Source: Vogesella indigofera (GTDB taxonomy: Bacteria > Pseudomonadota > Gammaproteobacteria > Burkholderiales > Chromobacteriaceae). From it: a stretch of DNA of 64,000 nt. The notes under the pieces are model-generated. The model searched no databases and had not been told where the DNA came from. It was given only the letters and a program-made list of their open reading frames with translations. Both the position numbers and the translations under genes were made by a program. Below are positions 43,372-51,890 of the stretch, piece after piece (the stretch's first letter is position 1; every line of letters begins with the position of its first letter). The stretch covers positions 1 to 64,000 of the forward strand of contig NZ_RBID01000019.1 of assembly GCF_003633895.1 (NCBI RefSeq), written 5' to 3'.

Positions 43372-45168
43372 ATGAGCAATCTGATTGAACTGAAAGTGCC
43401 GGACATCGGCGGCCACAGCAATGTGGACGTGATCGAGGTGTTCGTGAAAGTCGGCGACACCGTAGCCAAGGACGACAGCCTGATCACGCTGGAAACCGAC
43501 AAGGCCACCATGGAAGTACCGGCCGAAGCGGCCGGCGTGGTGAAGGAAGTGCGCACCGCCGTCGGCGGCAAGATCTCCGAAGGTGACGTGATCGTGGTCA
43601 TCGACGCCGCCGGTGCGGCCGCTGCGGCCAACCCTGCGCCGGCTGCGGCACCTGCTGCTGCTCCGGCAGCGGCTGCCCCGCAAGTTGCGGCACCGGTTGC
43701 CGCCCCTGCTGCGGCCACGCACAGCGGCACCGCCGACATCGACTGCGATGTACTGGTACTGGGCGCCGGCCCCGGCGGTTACTCCGCCGCCTTCCGCGCC
43801 GCCGACCTGGGCCTGAAAGTGGTGCTGGTTGAGCGCTACGCCACCCTGGGCGGCGTGTGCCTGAACGTGGGCTGCATCCCGTCCAAGGCGCTGCTGCACA
43901 ACGCGGCGGTGATCGACGAGGTGAAACACCTGGCCGCCAACGGCATCAAGTTTGCCGCGCCGGAAATCGACATCGACATGCTGCGCGGCTACAAGGAAAA
44001 GGTCATCGGCAAGCTGACCGGCGGTCTGGCCGGCATGGCCAAGGCGCGCAAGGTGCAAGTGGTGCGCGGCGTCGGCCAGTTCCTCGACCCGTACCACCTG
44101 CAGGTGGAAACCACCGACGGCACAGGTCAGGACAAGACCGGCGCCAAGCAGGTGATCAAGTTCAAGAACGCGATCATCGCCGCCGGTAGCCGCGTGGTGA
44201 ACCTGCCGTTCATCCCGCAAGACCCGCGCATCGTCGATTCCACCGGCGCGCTGGAACTGAAAGCCGTGCCGAACAAGATGCTGGTGATCGGTGGCGGCAT
44301 CATCGGCCTGGAAATGGGCACCGTGTACTCCACGCTGGGCGCGCGCCTGGACGTGGTGGAAATGATGGACGGCCTGATGCAGGGCCCGGACCGTGATCTG
44401 GTGAAGGTATGGGAAAAGTACAACGCCCACCGCTTCGACAACATCATGACCGGCACCAAAACCGTGGCCGTGGACGCCCGCGAAGACGGCATCTACGTGA
44501 CGTTTGAAGGCGCCAAGGCCCCGGCCGAGCCGCAACGCTACGACCTGGTACTGGTCGCCGCAGGCCGCGCGCCGAACGGCAAGCTCATCGGCGCCGAAAA
44601 CGCCGGTGTGGCCGTGACTGATCGCGGCTTCATCGAGGTCGACAAGCAGCAGCGTACCAACGTACCGCACATCTACGCCATCGGCGACATCGTCGGCCAG
44701 CCGATGCTGGCGCACAAGGCGGTGCACGAGGCGCACGTGGCAGCGGAAAACTGCGCTGGCCACAAAGCCTACTTCGACGCCCGCGTGATTCCAGGCGTGG
44801 CCTACACCGACCCGGAAGTCGCCTGGGTAGGCGTGACCGAAGAGAGCGCCAAGCGTGACGGCATCAAGATCGAAAAAGCGGTGTTCCCGTGGGCAGCCTC
44901 CGGCCGCGCCATCGCCAACGGTCGCGACGAAGGCTTCACCAAGCTGATTTTCGACGCCAACACCCATCAGGTGATTGGCGGCGCCATCGTGGGCACCCAC
45001 GCCGGCGACATGCTGGGCGAAATCTGCCTGGCCATCGAAATGGGCTGCGACGCCACCGACATCGGCAAGACCATCCACGCTCACCCGACGCTGGGCGAGA
45101 GCATCGGCATGGCCGCCGAAGTGGCACACGGCAGCTGCACCGACCTGCCGCCGCAACGCAAGAAGTAA
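43372..45168 (+). CDS. lpdA: Dihydrolipoamide dehydrogenase with N-terminal lipoyl domain (E3, p64k type)
   Basis: Reoxidises dihydrolipoamide with NAD+. 598 aa: lipoyl domain 1-75 with K44, nearly identical to that of aceF; Ala/Pro linker 80-118; FAD domain VLVLGAGPGGYSAAFRAADLG; redox disulfide CLNVGC (C163, C168); NAD domain; and dimer interface with HAHPTLGESIGMAAE. The lipoyl fusion matches Neisseria p64k. Last gene of the operon; a terminator follows. Confidence 0.96.
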   Translation: MSNLIELKVPDIGGHSNVDVIEVFVKVGDTVAKDDSLITLETDKATMEVPAEAAGVVKEVRTAVGGKISEGDVIVVIDAAGAAAAANPAPAAAPAAAPAAAAPQVAAPVAAPAAATHSGTADIDCDVLVLGAGPGGYSAAFRAADLGLKVVLVERYATLGGVCLNVGCIPSKALLHNAAVIDEVKHLAANGIKFAAPEIDIDMLRGYKEKVIGKLTGGLAGMAKARKVQVVRGVGQFLDPYHLQVETTDGTGQDKTGAKQVIKFKNAIIAAGSRVVNLPFIPQDPRIVDSTGALELKAVPNKMLVIGGGIIGLEMGTVYSTLGARLDVVEMMDGLMQGPDRDLVKVWEKYNAHRFDNIMTGTKTVAVDAREDGIYVTFEGAKAPAEPQRYDLVLVAAGRAPNGKLIGAENAGVAVTDRGFIEVDKQQRTNVPHIYAIGDIVGQPMLAHKAVHEAHVAAENCAGHKAYFDARVIPGVAYTDPEVAWVGVTEESAKRDGIKIEKAVFPWAASGRAIANGRDEGFTKLIFDANTHQVIGGAIVGTHAGDMLGEICLAIEMGCDATDIGKTIHAHPTLGESIGMAAEVAHGSCTDLPPQRKK

Positions 45169-45177
45169 GCGTGTGAC

Positions 45178-45197
45178 TGCGGCCAAGGTTGGCCGCA
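45178..45197. repeat. Inverted pair of the iterated 13-mer
   Basis: TGCGGCCAAGGTTGGCCGCA, arms inverted with one central mismatch, directly before the lpdA terminator. Confidence 0.95.
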
Positions 45198-45208
45198 GCG
45201 CAGACGAG

Positions 45209-45240
45209 AAAGGGCAAGCCTGATGAGGGCTTGCCCTTTT
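45209..45240 (+). terminator. Rho-independent terminator of aceE-aceF-lpd
   Basis: Stem AAAGGGCAAGCC (45209-45220) / GGCTTGCCCTTT (45228-45239) with a 7-nt loop and T tail. Confidence 0.92.
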
Positions 45241-45340
45241 GTTATGGCTGTTGTTTATGCCAATACATTAAAATGCTTGCTGGTCAGCACTTGTGGGCGA
45301 GTCGTTCGTCCGACAGATAGCGCAGATTAAGGAGGGAAGG

Positions 45341-45748
45341 ATGAGTGTCGGGTCCTTGTTCAGCCGTGGTGTGGTCCTACTGGCATGGGCGTTTTTTATG
45401 TTTCTGTTTAGCCTCGGCGATTCTCCATCGTATGGCGCAATGATTTTCGTCACCATCTTTGCGGTACTTTTTCTTGCCGGGATGCAGCTGTCGCATTATC
45501 CGAAGGGTGGCTATGACCCTAAAGCCTTGATCTATTGCGAAATCCTTGTCGTATGCGTGGCGAGCATCATTCTGGGTTTACTAGGCCTTATCGTCAGCCA
45601 CGTTCTGCACGGCAGGTTGAATACCGCGGGTGGCTTGGTTATTTTGCTGGCCGCATTTTTGTCGAAGCTGAGTGTGGCCTATGTGGAGATCAAGACGTGG
45701 TGGTTTTGGTACCTGACCCAGCACCGCTGGTGGCACCGACCACGCTAG
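45341..45748 (+). CDS. Hypothetical small membrane protein
   Basis: 135 aa from ATG 45341, which has a very strong Shine-Dalgarno (AAGGAGGGAAGG). Four hydrophobic segments: VLLAWAFFMFLFSLG, YGAMIFVTIFAVLFLAGM, LIYCEILVVCVASIILGLLGLIV and GGLVILLAAFLSKLSVAYV; a Trp/His-rich tail (WWFWYLTQHRWWHRPR) ends the protein. I do not recognise a family. Its base composition is lower in GC than its neighbours and it lies between two copies of the lpdA-tail repeat, suggesting insertion. Confidence 0.65.
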   Translation: MSVGSLFSRGVVLLAWAFFMFLFSLGDSPSYGAMIFVTIFAVLFLAGMQLSHYPKGGYDPKALIYCEILVVCVASIILGLLGLIVSHVLHGRLNTAGGLVILLAAFLSKLSVAYVEIKTWWFWYLTQHRWWHRPR

Positions 45749-45750
45749 CT

Positions 45751-45842
45751 GCCGCTGCAGCACAAGAAGTAAGCATGTGAATACGACCAACGTTGGCAGC
45801 AGGAGACGAGAAAGGGCAAGCCTGATTAGGGCTTGCCTTTTT
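45751..45842 (+). repeat. Direct repeat copy B: degraded lpdA tail and terminator
   Basis: Aligns with 45149-45240: ACAAGAAGTAAGCATGTGA corresponds to the lpdA stop region; GACCAACGTTGGCAGCA is a mutated 13-mer pair; GAGACGAGAAAGGGCAAGCC is identical. Its hairpin GGCAAGCC/GGCTTGCC with TTTTTT still works as a terminator for the membrane-protein gene. Confidence 0.8.
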
Positions 45843-46019
45843 TCATTGCTGCTTGTGATGGTGTATCGCCCTTTGGGATATGTAACCTGCACTCTGGCAG
45901 AGTAAAAATTTATCTAAGCCATTGAAATACAAAACAAGAGCCATACATGCATATTGCTAGTCGGCTGAGTTGTCTAGTTTGAAGATTGATGCGTCACCCC
46001 CTCCTTACCGAGGGACGTG
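45843..46019. other. AT-rich intergenic stretch without recognisable features
   Basis: No gene or RNA is seen. Composition is clearly poorer in GC than the surrounding chromosome, like the rest of 45240-46810. Confidence 0.5.
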
Positions 46020-46241
46020 ATGTACCAAAAGTATTTTGTAGTACCGCTGCTATCGCTGATTCTGGCGATGGCTAAAAATCCGATCGTTTTTTATCACCTG
46101 TGGGAGGCCATTAGCGAGCAAGACTATCTACGTATCGCATACCACGGCTGCCGGTGTGCACGGTACTGGTGGCAGCAATCACAAACAGTCAAAAGCTGGA
46201 TAGCAGAGAGGAAAAGTATGAAAAATACCGATAAAACCTGA
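46020..46241 (+). CDS. Hypothetical short protein with one membrane segment
   Basis: 73 aa from ATG 46020 (an in-frame GTG lies 3 nt upstream). FVVPLLSLILAMAKNPIVFYHLW is hydrophobic, followed by a Cys/Trp/basic part (GCRCARYWWQQSQ). CCGAGGGACG upstream may serve as a ribosome-binding site. No family recognised; it may be a gene or the remains of one. Confidence 0.4.
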   Translation: MYQKYFVVPLLSLILAMAKNPIVFYHLWEAISEQDYLRIAYHGCRCARYWWQQSQTVKSWIAERKSMKNTDKT

Positions 46242-46433
46242 TCACCCGATGAAGATATCAACTATTCAACGAGAACCAAGCCGTATCAGATGACCCGATC
46301 ATTCGCTGTTAACGCCTGATCAATCTTCAAATCGGGGTGCGCACAAGGCGCAACCCACAACCGAACTAGCAGAAAGCCCAGACGTATCAGCTAAGACTGT
46401 CATGAGAGTGAAACCAAGAGCCAACATGGAATA
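46242..46433. other. AT-rich intergenic stretch before the gyrA fragment
   Basis: No open frame of note on either strand. It may be former gyrA upstream DNA or foreign sequence; nothing more can be read. Confidence 0.45.
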
Positions 46434-46811
46434 ATGACTGATCAACTATTTGCAAAAGAAACGCTGCCCATAAGCCTGGAAGAAGAGATGCGTAGATCCT
46501 ATTTGGAATACGCCATGTCTGTCATCGCAGGCAGAGCACTACCTGACATTCACGTAGTGCATGCCAGCATTGCAAAATTTGATCCCACTCTGCTTTTGGC
46601 GAGAACCTCGTCGCTCATTGAGCGATTAGAGATGTGTACTAACGACGTAAGTGGGCGTCATTACTACGCTAGTTTTCATGACAAGTTGAAACACCGTCTG
46701 GCCATTACCCTCCCGCTGGGGATTAGAGCCCCACCTGGTCAATACGTACCAGCAAAAAATACGCCCCACATAGGGGCGTTTTGCTTTTTAGCACTTACCA
46801 ATTCGCTCTAA
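46434..46811 (+). pseudogene. gyrA: DNA gyrase subunit A, 5' fragment fused to unrelated sequence
   Basis: The first 39 or so residues of this 125-aa frame, from [20 protein letters not shown] through [16 protein letters not shown], match the extreme N-terminus of GyrA (usually ...[28 protein letters not shown]). After ALPDI the sequence departs abruptly: the DGLKPVHRR helix, the QRDR and the catalytic tyrosine region are all missing. The remainder (to TNSL) is unrecognised and runs into a terminator. The functional gyrA must be elsewhere. Lower GC content and altered residues suggest an old or foreign fragment. Confidence 0.8.
46757..46790 (+). terminator. Rho-independent terminator after the gyrA fragment
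   Basis: Stem ACGCCCC (46761-46767) / GGGGCGT (46773-46779) with flanking A and T runs. Confidence 0.8.
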
Positions 46812-46877
46812 CCTTGTTTTTATCTGAGGTATCCGCTGCGCGGATGTTTTTTATCTGCCGCTTTCCGCGCGGCGGCG

Positions 46878-46913
46878 GGTGACTTTCTTTTGCTTCGCCA
46901 AAAGAAAGTCACC
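46878..46913. repeat. Long perfect hairpin repeat
   Basis: GGTGACTTTCTTTTG (46878-46892) and its exact complement CAAAAGAAAGTCACC (46899-46913) around CTTCGC. The translated tail VTFFCFAKRKSPKK is familiar from many spurious proteins in proteobacterial genomes, so this is probably a dispersed repeat family. The following 280 nt to 47193 contain no gene I can support. Confidence 0.8.
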
Positions 46914-47193
46914 AAAGAAAAGGCGACCCGACGGCGCAGGAATTCCCGTAGCAGCGGCCACCATCCCGGCGCCGCCCATACGCTGCGCTCAAAAGAGGGC
47001 GGCTTGTTTCCGGACTGGCGGCCGCTGCTACGGCCTGTGCCAACGGGGATGGGGTGCATCGGTTCGATGTTGGCTACCGCACGCGCTTTCATGGCCAACC
47101 TTGTGTTATCGGCACGCCGTCGCGCGGCGACCTGGCCTGATGGCATCATGCAACGGCTCGCCATGCTGGCGGGCCGTTTGTCTGGGAGACTGC

Positions 47194-48717
47194 ATGCAAC
47201 TGCGCCTGATTCTGGGGGACCAGCTCAACGCTGGCCACGGCTGGTACCGCGAACGCCGCGACGATGTGGTGTACGTGATGATGGAAATCCGCAGCGAAAC
47301 CGGTTACGTGCGCCACCACGCGCAGAAGGTGCTGGCGCTGTTTGCCGCCATGCGCGGCTTTGCTAGCGCGCTGCAGGCGGCCGGCCATCGCGTGCACTAT
47401 TTGCGCATCGGCGATACGGCCAACCGGCACGACTTTGCGGCCAACCTGGCATGGCTGGCCACACACTATGGCGCCAGCAGCCTGGCCTGCCAGCTGGCGG
47501 ACGAGCGTCGCGTCGATGCCTTGCTGGCCTCGCTGCCGCAGCAGCTGGGCCTGCCGTTGAGCGTGGTCGATAGCGAGCATTTCTACACCGCGCGTGACGA
47601 GGCGGCAGCGCTGTTTGGCAGCAAGGGCTGGCGCATGGAAACCTTCTACCGCCACATGCGCCAGCAGCACGGCGTGTTGCTGGATGGCGCCGGCAAGCCC
47701 GAGGGCGGGCAGTGGAACTACGATGCGGCCAACCGCGAGCCGTATCGCGGCGAGGTGGCGCTGGCGCCGTGGCTGTTTGCCGGCCACGACCTGCGCGCGC
47801 TGTGGCAGGAAATCCTTGATGCCGGCGTGCAGACGCTGGGCGAGCCGCAGGCTGAGGCACTACGTTGGCCGCTGACCCGGCGCGAGGCGCGCGCCTGGCT
47901 GGCCGATTTCATCCGGCAGCGGCTGCGACACTTTGGCCGCTACCAGGACGCGCTGGTGCACGGCGAGGCCTGGCTGTTTCACAGCGGGCTGAGTTTTGCG
48001 CTGAATACCAAGATGCTGTCGCCGCACGAGGTGGTGCACGCCGCCGAGGCCGCCTGGCGCAGCGATCCGACACTGCCGCTGGCCAGCGTGGAGGGCTTCA
48101 TCCGCCAGATCCTGGGCTGGCGTGAATACGTGCGCGGCGTGTACTGGGCGCGGCCGGATTTGGGCAGCGTGAACGCCTTGCAGCACAGCCGGCCGTTGCC
48201 GCGCTGGTTCTGGGATGGCGACACCGGCATGGCCTGTGTGGCGCAGGCGGTGCGCGGCAGCCTGCAGCACGCCTACGCCCATCACATCCAGCGCCTGATG
48301 GTCACCGGCAACATCGCCCTGCTGCTGGGCTGTCACCCGGACGAGGTGGACGCCTGGTATCTGGGCATCTACATCGATGCCTTCGAGTGGGTGGAGCAGC
48401 CCAACACGCGCGGCATGAGCCAGTGGGCCGACGGCGGCTTCATGGCCAGCAAGCCCTATGTGTCCGGCGGCGCCTATCTGGCGCGCATGGGCGACCACTG
48501 CACGCACTGCCGCTATACGGTCAAGCAGAAAACCGGGCCGCAAGCCTGCCCGTTCAACAGCCTGTACTGGCACTTTCTGGCACGGCACGAGGCGACGCTG
48601 GCGGCCAACCCGCGCCTGGCCATGCCCTACGCCAGCTGGCGCAAGATGGATGTGGCGACGCGGCAGGCGTTGCTGGCGCAGGCTGACGCCTGTATCCGCG
48701 ACGCCGATACGCTGTAG
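47194..48717 (+). CDS. Cryptochrome/photolyase family protein, FeS-BCP (PhrB-like) type
   Basis: 507 aa. LRLILGDQLNAGHGW at the start, then FALNTKMLSPHEVV, VEGFIRQILGWREYVRGVYW and the FAD region NIQ-like MVTGNIALLLGCHPDEV, YIDAFEWVEQPNTRGMSQWADGG. Cysteines in GCHPDEV, DHCTHCRYT and ACPFN fit the four ligands of the [4Fe-4S] cluster in Agrobacterium PhrB, a (6-4) photolyase. Blue-light repair of (6-4) photoproducts is the likely role. ATG 47194 has GGGAGACTGC upstream; a longer frame would run into the hairpin repeat. Confidence 0.9.
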   Translation: MQLRLILGDQLNAGHGWYRERRDDVVYVMMEIRSETGYVRHHAQKVLALFAAMRGFASALQAAGHRVHYLRIGDTANRHDFAANLAWLATHYGASSLACQLADERRVDALLASLPQQLGLPLSVVDSEHFYTARDEAAALFGSKGWRMETFYRHMRQQHGVLLDGAGKPEGGQWNYDAANREPYRGEVALAPWLFAGHDLRALWQEILDAGVQTLGEPQAEALRWPLTRREARAWLADFIRQRLRHFGRYQDALVHGEAWLFHSGLSFALNTKMLSPHEVVHAAEAAWRSDPTLPLASVEGFIRQILGWREYVRGVYWARPDLGSVNALQHSRPLPRWFWDGDTGMACVAQAVRGSLQHAYAHHIQRLMVTGNIALLLGCHPDEVDAWYLGIYIDAFEWVEQPNTRGMSQWADGGFMASKPYVSGGAYLARMGDHCTHCRYTVKQKTGPQACPFNSLYWHFLARHEATLAANPRLAMPYASWRKMDVATRQALLAQADACIRDADTL

Positions 48718-48827
48718 CAATCATCCCCGGATGCGCTATCGCTTATCCGGGCTACCTGTTGTCATGGCCGCCAAGCCTGGCCGCAAGCGGTGTCGGGTTA
48801 CGCTGCGCCAACCCGACCTACACACGG

Positions 48828-49280
48828 TTACCGCCCCGCCTTCTGCAATCCTGCCGCGATCCAGCGCTGGATGCTGGCGGCGTCCATGGCGCCGGCCTGG
48901 CGCTGGATTTCACGGCCGCCGACAAACAGGATCAGCGTGGGGATGCTGCGGATGGCGAAACGCTGGCCGAGGGTGGTTTCGGTCTGGGTGTTGATCTTGG
49001 CGAAGCGCACCTGCGGCAGGGCGGCGGCGGCCTGGGCGAAGGCGGGGCCCATCATCTGGCACGGGCCGCACCATGGCGCCCAGAAATCCACCACTACCGG
49101 GATGTCGTTGCGCGAGATGTGGCGCTCGGCGTGGTCGACGGTCAGTTCCAGCGGCTGGCCGGTCAGCAGCGGCTGGTGGCACTGGCCGCAGTTGGGGCCG
49201 TCGGCGAGGCGGCTGGCGGGGACGCGGTTGAGCGCGTGGCAGTGCGGGCAGGCCAGGTGCAGGGCGGTGGGGGTGTTCAT
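48828..49280 (-). CDS. trxC: Thioredoxin 2 (TrxC)
   Basis: 150 aa. An N-terminal zinc finger CPHC (11-14) and CGQC (31-34) distinguishes TrxC from TrxA. The thioredoxin fold follows with VVVDFWAPWCGPCQMMGP (active-site C71, C74), the cis-Pro region SIPTLILFVGG, and a C-terminal helix. Cytoplasmic disulfide reductase, often induced by oxidative stress. Stands alone between convergent and co-oriented neighbours. Confidence 0.95.
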   Translation of the reverse strand: MNTPTALHLACPHCHALNRVPASRLADGPNCGQCHQPLLTGQPLELTVDHAERHISRNDIPVVVDFWAPWCGPCQMMGPAFAQAAAALPQVRFAKINTQTETTLGQRFAIRSIPTLILFVGGREIQRQAGAMDAASIQRWIAAGLQKAGR

Positions 49281-49432
49281 GGCGGGCTCCAGGGGTGTCT
49301 GCTGGCCATATCGGTGCGGCGTGGCCACTTTCAAGGCTGGGCGCCTGCGGCCTGCCCACTGCCGGTCGGTGCGGCCAGCCGCCTGACGCACTGGGCTGAC
49401 CTTAGCCGGGCACCTGCCGCAGCTCAGGCCGC

Positions 49433-49470
49433 AAGGTTGGCCGCAGGCGTTACCGCCTTGCGGCCAACGT
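49433..49470. repeat. Inverted pair of the iterated 13-mer, 13 nt apart
   Basis: AAGGTTGGCCGCA (49433-49445) faces a partial inverted copy TGCGGCCAACGT (49459-49470). The pair can form a long stem just after the methyltransferase stop (minus strand) and may act as its terminator region. Confidence 0.8.
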
Positions 49471-49484
49471 CAGCGTGTGGCCGC

Positions 49485-50255
49485 TCAGCCGGCGCGCTGG
49501 CCCCACCACAGCCCGGTGCGGGTGGTGAAGCTGCCGTCGGCTTCCAGTTGCAGCGCGCTGGCGACTTCCTGCGGCGCCTCCTGCTGCAACTGGCGCAGCA
49601 TGGCGACTTTTTCCGGCGGCGTGCGCATGCGGCTGACCCAGCTGCCGAACTCCAGCCGCAGTGGCCAGCGCTGTTGCTGTTGCAGGGTGATGCCGGCGTC
49701 GGCCAGCAGCTGGCGCCATTCCGTGTCGGAGCGGTCGCGGATGTGGGAGCGGTCGCGCAGCAGTTCCCAGCACTGCAGATGGGTGTCGACCAGCGCGTCG
49801 GCGTCGGTTTCCACGTCGATCAGCAGCAGGTAGCCGCCCGGGCGCAGCACGCGGCACATTTCCTGCACGCCGGCGGCGAGGTCTAGCCAGTGGTGGGCGC
49901 TGTAGCGGCTGGCGACCAGATCGAAGCTGGCGTCGGCAAACGGCAGCGCGGCGGCGTCGCCCTGTTGCGTGGTGATATTGCCGTGACCGTTGCTGGTGGC
50001 CGCCGCGGCGACGGTGGCCAGCATCGCCGGCGCCGGGTCCAGCGCCACCACTTCGCCCAGTAGCGGTGCCAGCGCGAAGCTGAGGTGGCCGGCGCCACAG
50101 CCGACATCCAGGCCGCGGCTGTGGCGCGGCAGGTGGGCGGCGACCAGCTGCTGCGCGGCGGCGAGGTCGGGGCCGGCGGCGTGCACCGCGCTGGTGAGGT
50201 AGGCTTGCGCCTGCGGATCGAACTGTTGCCGGGTGGCCTGCTGATGGCTGCTCAT
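49485..50255 (-). CDS. Class I SAM-dependent methyltransferase (UbiE/Methyltransf_11 type)
   Basis: 256 aa. SAM motif LDVGCGAGHLSF (49-60), VVALDPAPAML, GDAAALPFADASFDLVASRYSAHHW and CRVLRPGGYLLLIDV are typical. The closest styles are YcgJ/UbiE-like enzymes; the substrate is unknown. ATG 50255 gives the family start; two upstream in-frame ATGs add residues without similarity. Confidence 0.85.
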   Translation of the reverse strand: MSSHQQATRQQFDPQAQAYLTSAVHAAGPDLAAAQQLVAAHLPRHSRGLDVGCGAGHLSFALAPLLGEVVALDPAPAMLATVAAAATSNGHGNITTQQGDAAALPFADASFDLVASRYSAHHWLDLAAGVQEMCRVLRPGGYLLLIDVETDADALVDTHLQCWELLRDRSHIRDRSDTEWRQLLADAGITLQQQQRWPLRLEFGSWVSRMRTPPEKVAMLRQLQQEAPQEVASALQLEADGSFTTRTGLWWGQRAG

Positions 50256-50479
50256 GTCGGATGCTCTGCAAGATGGAGTCATGACCTTAACCGCTGCCGG
50301 ATAGGGGTACAAGATAAGCAGTTATCATGGTATCCGTGCTACCTGCCTGCCGCCGTGGCTCTGGCCCGTGCACGCGCCGGCGCCGCAAAAAACGGCTATG
50401 GTAGGCAGCACCCACTGCTGGCGGCGCTCGCCAGTGACCTATCCCGATCTCTTGCCCGATCCCTATTAAAGGAGCCGCC

Positions 50480-51328
50480 GTGACCGCACGCGCACAGACC
50501 CTGTGGCTGACCTGGCTGGCGATGCTGGCCTTTGCCGGCAATTCGCTGTTGTGCCGGCTGGCGCTGAGCAGTACCGGCATCGACGCCGCCAGTTTCACCG
50601 CGATCCGCCTGCTGTCCGGCGCGCTGATGCTGGCGGCGCTGGTGGTGTGGCAAACGCGGCAGTGGCCAGCGGCCGGCAGCTGGCGCGGCGCGGCGGCGCT
50701 GTTCGTCTACGCCGCCGCGTTCTCGTTTGCCTATCTCAGCCTGCCGGCTGCCAGCGGCGCGCTGTGCCTGTTCGGCGCGGTGCAGGCGACCATGATCGCC
50801 TGCGGCTGGTGGCAGGGCGAACGGCTGGCCGCCCGCCAGTGGCTGGGCTTTGTCGCGGCGCTGGGCGGGCTGTTGCTGCTGCTGTTGCCGGGGGCGTCGG
50901 CGCCGCCGCTGGGCGGCATGTTGCTGATGCTGCTGGCTGGTGTGGCGTGGGGTGCGTATTCGCTGCTCGGGCGCGGCGCCGGCGATGCTACCGCGGTGAC
51001 CGCCGGCAATTTCCTGCGTGCGCTGCCCCTGGCGCTGCTGCTGTGGCTGTGGCAGGCGCCACCGCTGTCGCCGCCGGCGGCCGGGGTGGGGTACGCGGTG
51101 GCGTCCGGGGCGCTGGCGTCCGGCCTCGGCTACGCGATCTGGTATCGCGCGCTGCGCGGGCTGAGCGCCAGCAGCGCGGCCACGGTGCAGCTGAGCGTGC
51201 CGCTGCTGACGGCGCTGGCCGGCTGGCTGCTGCTGGCCGAGCAGCCGGGCTGGCGCCTGCTGCTGGCGGCACTGGCGATACTCGGCGGCATCGCGCTGGT
51301 GATCCGCGCGCGGCCGGCGCGCACCTAG
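50480..51328 (+). CDS. EamA/DMT superfamily transporter
   Basis: 282 aa with ten membrane helices in two EamA repeats (LAMLAFAGNSLLCRLALSS..., GMLLMLLAGVAWGAYSLLGRGAG...). The GTG start at 50480 has AAAGGAG 6 nt upstream, and no ATG fits. Metabolite or drug exporter, substrate unknown. The 224 nt before it contain no gene. Confidence 0.87.
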   Translation: MTARAQTLWLTWLAMLAFAGNSLLCRLALSSTGIDAASFTAIRLLSGALMLAALVVWQTRQWPAAGSWRGAAALFVYAAAFSFAYLSLPAASGALCLFGAVQATMIACGWWQGERLAARQWLGFVAALGGLLLLLLPGASAPPLGGMLLMLLAGVAWGAYSLLGRGAGDATAVTAGNFLRALPLALLLWLWQAPPLSPPAAGVGYAVASGALASGLGYAIWYRALRGLSASSAATVQLSVPLLTALAGWLLLAEQPGWRLLLAALAILGGIALVIRARPART

Positions 51329-51717
51329 GCGGATTTCAGCTGCAGCAGGTCCCAGCGGTTGCCGTAGAGGTCCTCGAACACCACTACCGTGCCGTAGGCC
51401 TCCTCGCGAGGGGACTCGCAGAAGTGCACACCGCGTGCCTGCATCGCGTGATAGTCGCGCCAGAAGTCGTCGCTTTCCAGAAACAGCCATACGCGGCCGC
51501 CGGCCTGGTGGCCGATAAATGCTGCCTGCTCCGCCGTCGAGGGCTGCGCCAGTACCAGTGCGCAGTGACCGGCGCCGCGCGGGCTGACCACGACCCAGCG
51601 CTTGTGTCCCTGCGGCTGGTCTTCCAGCAGCTCGAAACCGAGCTTGTCGACATACCAGGCAATGGCGGTATCGTAGTCGCGCACCAGCAGTGCGACGCGG
51701 GAGAGGTGCTGTGCCAT
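51325..51717 (-). CDS. VOC family (glyoxalase-like) protein
   Basis: 130 aa, one vicinal oxygen chelate domain: HLSRVALLVRDYDTAIAWYVDKLGFELLED, then GRVWLFLESDDFWRDYHAMQARGVHF and VVVFEDLYGNRWDLLQ with the C-terminal metal-ligand glutamate region. Similar small proteins are annotated as glyoxalase/bleomycin-resistance-like; substrate unknown. Converges with and overlaps the EamA gene by 4 nt. Confidence 0.87.
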   Translation of the reverse strand: MAQHLSRVALLVRDYDTAIAWYVDKLGFELLEDQPQGHKRWVVVSPRGAGHCALVLAQPSTAEQAAFIGHQAGGRVWLFLESDDFWRDYHAMQARGVHFCESPREEAYGTVVVFEDLYGNRWDLLQLKSA

Positions 51718-51890
51718 GAGTGGCTCCGTTGAGGGTTGGCCGCACAGTATGCGTGCCAGTGGCCGCGACGGGAACGGCGCGCGCCGGCGGCGGTCTGATC
51801 TACGGCGCCGCTCGTGTGAATGTCATTTTTCATTGCGCGGCAACTGCACTACCATGGGCGCTTGCCCGCCCACCTGCTGACTATCCGCCC

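Larger units (their letters stand above)
45149..45240 (+). repeat. Direct repeat copy A: lpdA 3' end, 13-mer pair and terminator
   Basis: This block (AAGAAGTAAGC..., the inverted 13-mer pair, GAGACGAGAAAGGGCAAGCC-like stem) is repeated in degraded form at 45751-45842. Copy A is the intact original, since it contains the functional end of lpdA. Confidence 0.85.

Noticed and set aside
45240-46810. The AT-rich patch considered as an integrated prophage or ICE
   Set aside because: Only about 1.6 kb, with no integrase, transposase, tRNA or attachment repeat.
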